A DNA stretch of 64,000 nt, from NCBI GenBank assembly GCA_944392965.1, contig CALXYM010000001.1, forward strand, positions 310,001 to 374,000, in the 5' to 3' direction. The notes under the pieces are model-generated. The model did no database searches. It saw nothing but the letters and a program-made list of their open reading frames with translations, and was not told the DNA's origin. Source of the DNA: an uncultured Spirochaetaceae bacterium. Lineage in GTDB: Bacteria > Spirochaetota > Spirochaetia > Sphaerochaetales > Sphaerochaetaceae. Shown here one piece after another: positions 1 through 7,979 of this stretch. Position 1 is the stretch's first letter. Every line of letters starts with the position of its first letter. A program made the position numbers and the translations under genes.

Positions 1-389
1 TATCTTTTGACGAACTTTTAAGTACTTCAGATATTGTTTCTCTCCATGTCCCTAATAATGCTTCAACAAAAGGCATGATTGGAAAAGATGCTATTATGAA
101 GATGAAGAAGAATGCGATATTCATTAACTGTGCACGTGGCCCGATTGTAGATAATGAAGAACTCGCTAAAGCTTTAAATGAGGATAGAATTGCAGGAGCA
201 GCTATTGATGTATTTGATATGGAACCACCTCTTCCTGAGAATTATCCTCTTTTGCATGCAAAAAATACTCTTTTGACCCCTCATGTTGCGTTCCTCACAA
301 AGGAAGCCATGGTAAGAAGAGCAAAAATAGAATTTGACAATGTAATTTCCTTTATCGAAGGAAATCCTAAGAATGTTTGTGTTTTGTAA
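1..389 (+). CDS. D-isomer-specific 2-hydroxyacid dehydrogenase, C-terminal part
   Basis: The frame is open from base 3 at the window edge to a TAA at 387-389, so only about the last 128 residues are present. They match the C-terminal half of NAD-dependent D-2-hydroxyacid dehydrogenases (phosphoglycerate/lactate/glyoxylate type), which interconvert a 2-hydroxyacid and a 2-oxoacid in the cytoplasm. Visible landmarks are VSLHVPNN, then NCARGPIVD with the substrate-binding Arg, then AIDVFDMEPP with the Glu, and LLTPHVAF with the catalytic His, in the right order and spacing. An internal ATG at 75 is not the start. Exact substrate cannot be told from this fragment. Base composition is AT-rich compared with genes from 785 on, and a larA remnant follows, so lactate or a related 2-hydroxyacid is a reasonable guess. 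Confidence 0.9.
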   Translation, partial: SFDELLSTSDIVSLHVPNNASTKGMIGKDAIMKMKKNAIFINCARGPIVDNEELAKALNEDRIAGAAIDVFDMEPPLPENYPLLHAKNTLLTPHVAFLTKEAMVRRAKIEFDNVISFIEGNPKNVCVL

Positions 390-405
390 CCTCTAATGCC
401 ATATA

Positions 406-437
406 CCAGCTATCTCTCTATAGATTGGGATAGCTGG
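406..437 (+). terminator. inverted repeat, possible terminator
   Basis: CCAGCTATC at 406-414 is exactly complementary to GATAGCTGG at 429-437, with a 14-base loop, 17 bases after the dehydrogenase stop. There is no clear T-run after it, so it may only be a weak or processing hairpin. Confidence 0.4.
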
Positions 438-458
438 CATATTATTGAGAATTATTCA

Positions 459-633
459 ATGGATATAGTACTTCCTTTTGGAAAAGATAAGCTTATATGT
501 AATATACCTGAGGACAGGGTAGACCAGATACTTAATAATGATGCTTATCTTCCTGTTGAAGATGAAGAACCCTAAGGTAAAAGTTGTTTTTAATGCGAAT
601 AGTGGATATTCTCAGGATGAATCTTTTGCGTAA
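459..633 (+). pseudogene. decayed larA-type (DUF2088) gene start
   Basis: An ATG at 459 opens a 38-codon frame ending in TAA at 575. Its residues, including LPFGKDKL and NIPEDRV, fit the very N-terminus of nickel-pincer lactate racemase LarA and its relatives, which begin with a short LPYGK...IPE..V strand pattern. Full-length LarA is about 420 residues, so this is a stub. In the +1 frame from 571, PKVKVVFN continues to a stop at 631-633 and resembles the next LarA strand, which suggests an internal deletion plus frameshift. The stub sits behind a 2-hydroxyacid dehydrogenase, a sensible partner for a 2-hydroxyacid racemase. Bases 634-711 hold no other coding signal that I can see. Confidence 0.55.
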
Positions 634-711
634 AGGGTGAATAGCAATAATCCCTGATAGTGTTTCAACTATCCTTGTCATTATGTGATCTAAGGTTGAT
701 TGTGAATTTTG

Positions 712-740
712 TTGACAGATTGATAAGGCTGACATAATAT
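712..740 (+). promoter_or_regulatory. predicted promoter of the NADAR/ABC operon
   Basis: TTGACA at 712-717 is followed after 17 bases by TAATAT at 735-740, close to the sigma-70 consensus. A GGAGG ribosome site at 776-780 precedes the ATG at 785. No other comparably strong promoter was noticed before 7979, and the genes from 785 to 7979 are tightly spaced. Confidence 0.55.
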
Positions 741-784
741 AATACATATTTGTTATATCCTCATGTTATAATAATGGAGGTTCT

Positions 785-1222
785 ATGCAGGAAATCAGAT
801 TCTACCATGAATATGATGATTACGGTTATTTCTCCAACTACTGGGTTGCTCCGATAACTGTGGAGGAGAAGGTCTGGCCTTCTTCCGAGCATTATTACCA
901 GTCATGCAAGTCTCTTGATCCCGATTTCAGGGAGCGGATACGTACTGCGGCAACTCCCGATGACGCAAAAAACCTTGGTAACAGTGAGGAGTGCGTTTAC
1001 CGTACTGACTGGGATACCTATAAGGATACTGCTATGAGGATTGCGATAAAAGCGAAATTCTCCCAGCATGAGGATTTGAAAGCTCTTCTTCTTGCAAGTG
1101 ATGACGCTGTTCTCATAGAGGCTTCGGACCGTGATTATTACTGGGGTTGCGGAGCAGATGGATCAGGTAAGAGCATGCTTGGAAAGCTCTTGATGGAACT
1201 GCGTTCAGAATTCCGCGATTAA
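785..1222 (+). CDS. NADAR family protein (YbiA-like N-glycosidase)
   Basis: 145 residues, the usual length of single-domain NADAR (DUF1768) proteins. Characterised members cleave N-glycosidic bonds: YbiA acts on reactive riboflavin-pathway intermediates and others remove ADP-ribose from guanine bases. Family landmarks are YGYFSNYW near the N-terminus, WPSSEHYYQSCK around residue 40 with the active-site Glu-His, IKAKFSQHEDL in the middle, and YYWGCGADGSGKSMLGKLLMELR at the C-terminus (shown here in the family's usual D..WG.G..G...LG..LM..R pattern). It is the first gene of a seven-gene operon and is separated from the next by 18 bases that include an AGGAGGGG ribosome site. Substrate in this operon is unknown. 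Confidence 0.85.
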   Translation: MQEIRFYHEYDDYGYFSNYWVAPITVEEKVWPSSEHYYQSCKSLDPDFRERIRTAATPDDAKNLGNSEECVYRTDWDTYKDTAMRIAIKAKFSQHEDLKALLLASDDAVLIEASDRDYYWGCGADGSGKSMLGKLLMELRSEFRD

Positions 1223-1240
1223 CCAGAAGCAGGAGGGGAT

Positions 1241-2884
1241 ATGAAGATAGGCAATAAAGCCATAGACAGGTTCATAAAACTTGCTTATATGACACTTAGA
1301 AGTACAGTTAAGTTTCCTCTATCCCGTCTGGAACAATCATATAAGGCCATGAGGCCGTTCATGCATGCCAAAGCAGAATCGGCTGAATTTGATAGCGATG
1401 CATTCCTGTATGCCTCTGCCCGTCTGCCCTCATGCATATTTAAAGCCCAACATGTGATTTTGGGGCAGAGTATCACGTATTTTGAGGAAGTCGGAATCTC
1501 CGTCTCAAAATGGGAGGAGGTATATGCGAAAGCAAGACGCAGACGATATCTTTATGATGGGAAGGATACGGTTGCAGCGTTCATCTCAAGCAAATCCGAT
1601 ATCGATGATGTCATCCCCACGCTGCTCTGTTTTCAGATAGAGTGGAATAAGCTTGCAAAGAACATACGGCTTTTATCTGCAGAGGGATTATCTTCAGATT
1701 ATGAAGGGCTTCTTGTAAAGGCCACAGGTACAAATTCTTCCTATGTCAATTCAGTCTTCTCCGATTTGGAAGGTACGGTTAAATCCTTATATTCCTTTGA
1801 TTGTAATTTCAGCATTCAGAACTTTGAGGCAAGCTATTCCAGATACATGAAGGAGACCTCTTCCTGGTGGGATCAGATTTGTTCTGCATTTCCTGATATA
1901 GAGGGAAGAGAGGTCTATTTCGTCTCCTCCAATACCCACAGTCTCATAAATATAATCTCGGGATTCGCAGAGAGAACTGAGGCAGAAATCCTTAAAACAG
2001 CGTCGAGTATAGATGATCTTGAGGAACTTGTAAGAACGTATGAATGCTCATCTTCCTCCCTTTATAAGAGCAATCTGCTCTATTATCTTTTGATGAAGTG
2101 CGAGTCTTGCGATGGTGGTGTGTTGAGGAAGAAGAGGATAGCGTGGGAAGAGAGTCTGGGAATAAAGCGTATAAGGAGTTCCCGCTTTCTTGATGTCCCC
2201 ACCCAGATTATAGATTTTGGTACGGTCGCCAAGACGAGGATGTCCGATAGGATCGGTGACTCAAACGCCATTATCCTGAATATAGATTATCCACTCGGAA
2301 GGACCGCGTATTTCGTTCTCAGTAAGGTGAGCGAGCATATTGATAAACTTCGTGGGGTCTATGTGATAGGCAAGGCGGCTTCCGTTTTCGCAGAAAGGGG
2401 AGATGTCCTCATTCCATCTTCCGTCGTAGATCTTCATAACGGTAACAATTATTATTTTTCAAATGCGATAGGTGCATCCGATTTGGAGAAATATATAAGT
2501 CAGGGGTCTCACAGTATCTATGATAAGCAGAGGGCGGTAACGGTACTTGGAACGTTTCTGCAGAACAGGAAGTTGCTTAACGATATACTTGCCGCAGGAA
2601 TCACCGACATAGAGATGGAGTTCGGCCCGTATCTCGCGGCATTCTATGAGATCGTATATCCCAAGAGGTATCCGGAGGAGGAGATAATAACGATTCCTTC
2701 TGATTCCATTGATCTTGGAATCGCACATTACGTCTCCGATAATCCGTTCTCCACTTCTCCTGGCTTAAGTCATGCGCTGGCCTTAGACGGAGTGGAGGCG
2801 ACATATGCCGTATCATATGCCGTACTGGATAAGATTTTGAGTGATATCAGCAAAAGAAGGAGGGGATTAGATGATACATGCTAA
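1241..2884 (+). CDS. conserved protein with nucleoside-phosphorylase-like C-terminal half
   Basis: 547 residues, no signal peptide or membrane segment. I do not recognise a named family with certainty; it may correspond to the DUF6909 family, from memory only. The first 300 residues look helical and contain ARLPSCIFKAQ. The C-terminal part (about residues 345-500) reads like the purine nucleoside phosphorylase/uridine phosphorylase fold: a strand with DYPLGRTAYFVL, then GVYVIGKA, GDVLIPSSVVD, and the diagnostic-looking IEMEFGPYLAAFYE, which resembles the Glu-Met-Glu ribose-binding motif of those phosphorylases. The gene lies between a NADAR protein and a sugar-type permease gene that it overlaps by 14 bases. 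A role in cleaving an imported nucleoside or modified ribosyl compound is inference. Confidence 0.6.
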   Translation: MKIGNKAIDRFIKLAYMTLRSTVKFPLSRLEQSYKAMRPFMHAKAESAEFDSDAFLYASARLPSCIFKAQHVILGQSITYFEEVGISVSKWEEVYAKARRRRYLYDGKDTVAAFISSKSDIDDVIPTLLCFQIEWNKLAKNIRLLSAEGLSSDYEGLLVKATGTNSSYVNSVFSDLEGTVKSLYSFDCNFSIQNFEASYSRYMKETSSWWDQICSAFPDIEGREVYFVSSNTHSLINIISGFAERTEAEILKTASSIDDLEELVRTYECSSSSLYKSNLLYYLLMKCESCDGGVLRKKRIAWEESLGIKRIRSSRFLDVPTQIIDFGTVAKTRMSDRIGDSNAIILNIDYPLGRTAYFVLSKVSEHIDKLRGVYVIGKAASVFAERGDVLIPSSVVDLHNGNNYYFSNAIGASDLEKYISQGSHSIYDKQRAVTVLGTFLQNRKLLNDILAAGITDIEMEFGPYLAAFYEIVYPKRYPEEEIITIPSDSIDLGIAHYVSDNPFSTSPGLSHALALDGVEATYAVSYAVLDKILSDISKRRRGLDDTC

Positions 2885-3776
2885 AAGTGGTATGAAATAC
2901 AGGCGTCGGGAAGTCTTGACCGCAGTGCTTTTCCTGCTTCCCGCGCTCTCTCTGTTCCTTGTTTTTAAGTATTATCCCCTGATAGACAATTTCAGGATAA
3001 GTCTTACAAACTGGAACTTCTTCAGTGAGCATAAGACATTCGTGGGGCTGCAGAATTTCATCAACATATTCTCTTCCGATACCTTCTGGAAGATACTGAA
3101 GAACACGTTCTTTTACACCATATGTTCCACCTTCATATCCGTCGTCATCGGTTTCTTTCTTGCAATCTCTCTTTTCAGAATGAAAGGAAGATTGCCGAGG
3201 ATATTGAAAACCCTTCTTTTCGTACCTAATGTAACTACAGCAAGTGCAATGGCTATTTTATGGATGTGGATATTCGATCCCGATTTCGGGCTTTCTGGCC
3301 AGATCTTTTCCGCATTGGGAAAGGCTAGCCCGAGATGGCTTTTAGATTCGGATCTTGCTATGTGGGTCATCATATCGCTTTCCGTGTGGAGGAGCATGGG
3401 ATATGTCATGCTCATTTATATGAGCGGACTCTCGGGAATAAATGATGAGATATATGAGGCTGCAAGGATTGATGGTGCCTCTAGTACACAGCAGGTATTC
3501 CGTATAACACTGCCTCTGCTGAAGCCCACAAGCTATTTCCTTATTCTGACGATGTTCATCCAGGCCATGCAGGTATTCGATATCGTCTCTGTAATGACAG
3601 GCGGAGGCCCTTACGATTCTACGAACGTATTGAATCTTTATATCTACCAGATGGCGTTCGGCCGTTCTAGGGCAGGGTATGCCGCGGCTCTTTCCGTGAT
3701 ACTCTTTTTAATTCTTCTGCTCTGTACGGTAATACAGCAGATATTAAGTCGGAAGAAGGAGGAATCATATGCTTAA
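2871..3776 (+). CDS. sugar-type ABC transporter permease (MalF/UgpA class)
   Basis: 301 residues with six predicted membrane helices, the first near residues 17-35. The cytoplasmic coupling motif typical of this class is seen as EAARIDGASSTQQVFRITLP around residue 200 (EAA loop). Together with the next gene it would form the inner-membrane channel of a carbohydrate-uptake CUT1-type importer; no ATPase gene is in the operon, so a shared MsmK/UgpC-like ATPase elsewhere is likely. An AAGGAGGGG ribosome site at about 2857-2865 supports the ATG at 2871, which overlaps the upstream gene by 14 bases, indicating translational coupling. Confidence 0.93.
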   Translation: MIHAKSGMKYRRREVLTAVLFLLPALSLFLVFKYYPLIDNFRISLTNWNFFSEHKTFVGLQNFINIFSSDTFWKILKNTFFYTICSTFISVVIGFFLAISLFRMKGRLPRILKTLLFVPNVTTASAMAILWMWIFDPDFGLSGQIFSALGKASPRWLLDSDLAMWVIISLSVWRSMGYVMLIYMSGLSGINDEIYEAARIDGASSTQQVFRITLPLLKPTSYFLILTMFIQAMQVFDIVSVMTGGGPYDSTNVLNLYIYQMAFGRSRAGYAAALSVILFLILLLCTVIQQILSRKKEESYA

Positions 3777-4608
3777 TCATGGAAAATTCAGTGTCGAGAA
3801 CATTATTAAGATTCTCTTTCTTCTCATTACCGCTATCGTGGTCATCATTCCATTTCTCTGGATGATAATGACGAGCCTTCAGCCGTCATCGGCAGCTGTT
3901 CTTCAGCGTCCAATCAAATTCCCTATTCCTCCTGCGTTCAGCAATTATTTGAAGATTTGGAGCGTGGAACCTTTCGGAATCTATGGGATAAACAGTATTT
4001 TTGTTTCCTTGACTACGGCGTTTCTCCAGGTTGTCGTGGCTATCCTTGCCGCTTATGCTTTTGCTGTTCTCCGGTTTCCATTTAAAAGGGTGGTATTCCT
4101 TTTCGTCCTTGCTGTGCTCATGATGCCTTCCCAGGTCGCGATAATCCCCCTTTACTCGATAATGACGAAGCTTGGATGGCTTGATACGTACGCGGGGCTC
4201 ATCATACCGTTTGCAGCTGATGCATATGGTATCTTCCTCATAAGGCAGAGTTTCCTATCCGTTCCTCGTGATTTCGTAGAGGCTGCCCAGATAGAAGGGA
4301 TGGGACATGGGAAGATAGCATTCAGGATTATGCCCCATCTTATAAAACCGTCTCTTATCGCATATATAATCATGGCGATTAAATGGCGATGGAATGACTA
4401 TTTCTGGGTTCTGGTAATGACTAGTAGTATAAATAAGAGGACGCTGCCTGTCGGTGTCGTAATGATGAAGGAGGTTAGCGATGGAGGAACACAATGGCAC
4501 CTTCTCATGGCTGCCACGCTGGTAGTCCTTCTTCCGATGCTCATTCTTTTCCTTTGTCTGCAGAAATACTTTACCAACGATTACATGTCGGGAGCTATTA
4601 AAGGGTAA
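3769..4608 (+). CDS. sugar-type ABC transporter permease (MalG/UgpE class)
   Basis: 279 residues, six predicted membrane helices, start overlapping the previous permease by 8 bases with AGGAGG just upstream. The EAA loop is EAAQIEGMGHGKIAFRIMPH near residue 170, where the usual Asp of EAA..DG is a Glu (IEG). The C-terminus ends in MSGAIKG, as is common in this family. It pairs with the preceding permease to form the membrane channel of the importer whose binding protein follows at 4641. Confidence 0.93.
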   Translation: MLNHGKFSVENIIKILFLLITAIVVIIPFLWMIMTSLQPSSAAVLQRPIKFPIPPAFSNYLKIWSVEPFGIYGINSIFVSLTTAFLQVVVAILAAYAFAVLRFPFKRVVFLFVLAVLMMPSQVAIIPLYSIMTKLGWLDTYAGLIIPFAADAYGIFLIRQSFLSVPRDFVEAAQIEGMGHGKIAFRIMPHLIKPSLIAYIIMAIKWRWNDYFWVLVMTSSINKRTLPVGVVMMKEVSDGGTQWHLLMAATLVVLLPMLILFLCLQKYFTNDYMSGAIKG

Positions 4609-4640
4609 TTCATGTGGTGAGGCCACATTTAGGAGGAATT

Positions 4641-5930
4641 ATGAAAAAACTTATCGTAGCACTGCTTATCGTATCATCTGTCTTTTCCCTGTGGGCGGGC
4701 GGAAGCACAGAGAGTGTGGAGACGAGTACTGGGCCGGTTACTATCGAACTCTGGAGCTCTTTGAGTGGAACGAAGGCAAGTGTTTTTGATTCCCAGGTCG
4801 AAAGATTCAACTCATCTCAGGATGAGGTCATCGTCAATGTAATCCATCAGGGTGGCTACAACATTCTCAGACAGAAAGTTGCCGCAGCTGCTAATGCGAA
4901 GAACATGCCCGATATGCTTATCTGTGACTATATCGATGTCGCATACTATGCACAGCTTGGCCTTTTAAGAAGTCTTGAAGGGCTTTTCAGCGAGGAGCTG
5001 ATCTCAGATTATTATGAGTCGATGCTTGTTGATCTCAGATATGATGGAGAACTCTATGCCATTCCATATAACAGGAGTACGCAGGGGTTCTATGTCAATA
5101 ACGATGTCCTTAAAGAAGCTGGGATCGATAGGGTTGCATCCACATGGAATGAATTTTTAGAGGATGCGGAGAAGTTTAAGGAGCTTGGCAGTGATTATTA
5201 CTACGGTTATGCTTTTTTCAATCAGTTCCTTTTCGATGCTATTGCATATACATGGGGAGCAGAGATCAGCACGCCGGACGGGATTGTAAAACTCAACAGT
5301 CCTGAGATTGTTGAGATGATGACATATTTCCAGAAGATGCATAATGACGGGCTTCTTCTCATGCCACCTGCTCTGGTCGGAGGTTTTGAGGAACTTAACG
5401 GCGCATTCCTCTCTGGTAATGTCGCAACCGTGTTCCAGACCTCATCCTTCGCACCGACTGCAGAGCAGATACTCGATTGTGACTGGTCCTTTGAGTTCAT
5501 CCCCGCGGGTAATGGTGGCAATGCCATAACGATAGGAGGAGGAAACTTCGCGATCTGTTCCGGTACCAGTGATGCGGAAGTCGCTGCGGCTGTGAAGTTC
5601 CTTGAGTTTATGTCCTCTTCTGACATCGTGACCGAGTTCTTCATGGAGACTGGTAATCTTCCTATAAGGAAGAGTATCATGGAGCGGGATGATGTCAAAG
5701 CATATCTTGCGGAGAATCCCTCATACCAGACGATGCTTGATCAGCTCGAGTATGGAAAGCCCGCTCCAAGCATCACGAAGAACATCCGTGACGTGTTTAA
5801 CAGGGTGAACGATATGATGAGCCGCATAATTCTTAATGGAGAGGATCCAAAGACCGTTCTAGATGAGTATACTGCCGAGTTCCAGGCAGAGATCGATGAA
5901 CAGAAGAGCTTCGGCGAGTTCATCTATTAA
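4641..5930 (+). CDS. sugar-type ABC transporter solute-binding protein
   Basis: 429 residues from the ATG at 4641, chosen because AGGAGG lies at 4631-4636 and a classical signal peptide follows at once (MKKLIVALLIVSSVFSLWA); the frame is open further upstream from 4614 but without a ribosome site. The signal ends in AGGSTES without a lipobox Cys, the style I associate with spirochaete binding proteins. The mature part fits SBP family 1 (MalE/UgpB-like), with VTIELWSSLSG at the N-terminus and AIPYNRSTQGFYVNNDVLKE in the ligand-cleft region. It would deliver ligand to the permeases encoded just upstream. The ligand is not evident; neighbouring enzymes point to a ribosyl compound rather than a plain sugar. 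Confidence 0.9.
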   Translation: MKKLIVALLIVSSVFSLWAGGSTESVETSTGPVTIELWSSLSGTKASVFDSQVERFNSSQDEVIVNVIHQGGYNILRQKVAAAANAKNMPDMLICDYIDVAYYAQLGLLRSLEGLFSEELISDYYESMLVDLRYDGELYAIPYNRSTQGFYVNNDVLKEAGIDRVASTWNEFLEDAEKFKELGSDYYYGYAFFNQFLFDAIAYTWGAEISTPDGIVKLNSPEIVEMMTYFQKMHNDGLLLMPPALVGGFEELNGAFLSGNVATVFQTSSFAPTAEQILDCDWSFEFIPAGNGGNAITIGGGNFAICSGTSDAEVAAAVKFLEFMSSSDIVTEFFMETGNLPIRKSIMERDDVKAYLAENPSYQTMLDQLEYGKPAPSITKNIRDVFNRVNDMMSRIILNGEDPKTVLDEYTAEFQAEIDEQKSFGEFIY

Positions 5931-5943
5931 TTAGGAGATAGAT

Positions 5944-7413
5944 ATGGAGATATGTCGCAGGAAGTGCAGGTTGCTTTACTCAGGAGAGGATGACTTTCAG
6001 AGCAGGAGATATTTCATGTTCTCCTTTACCGTTCCCTCTTCCTGTGACATCCTTTGCCTCTCCATTTCACGTTTTACACATAGTGATGCGCAGATTCCCG
6101 TCGCTCTTTTCGACAGTGACGGGGACATGCGCATTTTCCGTGCTTCAGAAGGGGCGAAGGGATATTACACTGACAATTATAAGATTTCTGGGAAAAGCGC
6201 TTCTTCCGGGGCCGTGCCCGGTCCTATAAAAGAGGGCGAATGGAAACTCGTTCTTTATAAGAGGCGCTTTTGTGAGGATATCGAGATGGAGATTGTCGTG
6301 GAGGTTTCCGGAATCGCTTCTGATAGTAATGAGGGAAATGGTCTTTCTTTTCCTGACCGGGTGATAAATGCCTCTGAAGGGTGGTACAGGGGAGAACTTC
6401 ATGTACACTCTTCTGAGAGCACGGGAAGACGGTCTGTTGAGGATGTTCTTGCTGCTGCGGAAGAGGCAGGGCTGGACTTTCTCGCGATAACGGATCACTT
6501 CACATCAAGCCATTGGAGGCTTATTGAGAAATTCTACAGAGAACATAAGGTACTTTGTCTGAGATCCATGGAGGTGTCCGGGGATAGGGGGCATGCGAAT
6601 GTTCATGGCCTTGCAGACTGGATCAATCCCCTAGTCGATGATAATGAGCGTCTTTTCCGCTTTCTTGGATTGAAGGATCAGCCGAGCATGGAAGTAATTG
6701 CAGATTCCGTTCACTCAATGGGAGGTATCTTTGGGATCAACCATCCTCTTAGTGGTATGGTCGGCTGGCAGTATGGGGATTTCCCGATTGAGAAAGCCGA
6801 TATGATAGATATCTGGGCTTCTCCTGATGGCGTTACCACACTCTCTTATCCGACTCTTTATGATTCCTATCTGGTACAGGGATATAGGCTCACAGCGGTC
6901 GGCTCCTCGGACAGTCATGATCCCCGTCAGGAGAAAGGTCCATGGCGGTTCGGACAGCTTTATACGTACGTCTATGCCGATACCCTCTCATCAAAAGGGA
7001 TAATCGATGGTATAAGAAGGGGGCGTGTATTCATCGCCTTTGGTACATCCCGGATGGACATGACGCTTTCCTATAAGTTGCGATACTATCATATGGGGGA
7101 CATTGTTCCTTATGAGGGGGGTGATGTTGAACTGAGTATTGAAATAGGTTCAAATCCGTCAGGGAATCTGTTTATAATGATTTCCGGGCAGCTGCACTCG
7201 GTACATTACCTTAATGCCTCTAATGAAATGAGAACATATACGTTCCGGATTCCTGAAAAGGATATTCATATGTTGAGATCGTACTCTGCGTTCATTCGTG
7301 TTGAATTCTTTGAGGATGTCGTGAAGGCAAAGTTCTGGGGCATGGCTCACAGGGATGAGAAAAGCATGAGGTTTCTTTCTAATCCGATATGGCTTAATAA
7401 GGAGATGAGATAA
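5944..7413 (+). CDS. PHP-domain metallohydrolase (CehA/McbA-like)
   Basis: 489 residues without a signal peptide. An N-terminal beta-rich part of about 145 residues precedes a PHP domain with its metal ligands in order: GELHVHSSES (residues about 150-160), FLAITDHFTSSH, GINHPLSG and GSSDSHDP. PHP enzymes of the CehA/McbA type hydrolyse phosphoester, carbamate or amide bonds with a divalent metal centre in the cytoplasm. A C-terminal beta region of about 130 residues follows. A TTAGGAG site precedes the ATG by 6 bases, and the stop overlaps the next start by one base (TAATG). The substrate is presumably derived from the compound imported by the upstream transporter. Confidence 0.8.
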   Translation: MEICRRKCRLLYSGEDDFQSRRYFMFSFTVPSSCDILCLSISRFTHSDAQIPVALFDSDGDMRIFRASEGAKGYYTDNYKISGKSASSGAVPGPIKEGEWKLVLYKRRFCEDIEMEIVVEVSGIASDSNEGNGLSFPDRVINASEGWYRGELHVHSSESTGRRSVEDVLAAAEEAGLDFLAITDHFTSSHWRLIEKFYREHKVLCLRSMEVSGDRGHANVHGLADWINPLVDDNERLFRFLGLKDQPSMEVIADSVHSMGGIFGINHPLSGMVGWQYGDFPIEKADMIDIWASPDGVTTLSYPTLYDSYLVQGYRLTAVGSSDSHDPRQEKGPWRFGQLYTYVYADTLSSKGIIDGIRRGRVFIAFGTSRMDMTLSYKLRYYHMGDIVPYEGGDVELSIEIGSNPSGNLFIMISGQLHSVHYLNASNEMRTYTFRIPEKDIHMLRSYSAFIRVEFFEDVVKAKFWGMAHRDEKSMRFLSNPIWLNKEMR

Positions 7414-7979
7414 TGGATATAAAACATGTCGCAGTGTTCTGTGGCTCAAACATGGGAAATGATCCCGTATTTAAGACTGAGATAATCTCTCTTGCCGATG
7501 CCCTTTTGAAAAAGGGGTGGGGACTGGTTTACGGCGGAGGACACAGGGGCCTGATGGGGGAGATATCGGCATACATGCTTCAAAATGGTGCACACACGGT
7601 AGGAGTCTCCCCCAAGAGGTTCTACAAGGAGGGAGATGAGAAGATGTCTTCCGAGTTCCATCTTGTTGATACGATGCACGAGAGGAAGGCGAAGATGTAC
7701 AGCTTTTCGGACGCGTTCATAATATTCCCTGGTGGAATCGGTACCCTTGATGAGTATGCGGAGATATCCACCTGGCACCAGATCGGCTTTTCCGGTAAAC
7801 CCGTGGCCGTTTTAAACGTGAACGGTTTCTTTGATGGTCTCAAGACACAGATTGACCACATGGTTGAATGTGGATTCATAAAAGAGGAGACGAAGAAGGA
7901 CTATTTCTTCTCAGAGAGCATTGATGCGATAACCAGCTACCTTTCTGAGTACGAATATATTAAAGGGAAGTGGGAGTGA
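7413..7979 (+). CDS. LOG family nucleotide 5'-monophosphate phosphoribohydrolase
   Basis: 188 residues, the normal size for the LOG (TIGR00730, lysine-decarboxylase-like) family. These enzymes release a free base and ribose 5-phosphate from nucleoside 5'-monophosphates. The two signature motifs are present: GGGHRGLMG (phosphate binding) and FPGGIGTLDEYAE (the PGGxGTxxE catalytic motif). Start and stop codons of this gene and the PHP gene overlap by one base, so they are coupled. Its last 20 bases overlap the end of the convergent GntR gene. It is the third operon member, with NADAR and the phosphorylase-like protein, that belongs to or resembles enzymes acting on N-ribosyl bonds. Confidence 0.88.
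   Translation: MDIKHVAVFCGSNMGNDPVFKTEIISLADALLKKGWGLVYGGGHRGLMGEISAYMLQNGAHTVGVSPKRFYKEGDEKMSSEFHLVDTMHERKAKMYSFSDAFIIFPGGIGTLDEYAEISTWHQIGFSGKPVAVLNVNGFFDGLKTQIDHMVECGFIKEETKKDYFFSESIDAITSYLSEYEYIKGKWE

Noticed and set aside
532-747. 71-codon minus-strand frame before the NADAR gene
   Set aside because: It covers the larA remnant and promoter on the other strand and has no recognisable motif or ribosome site.
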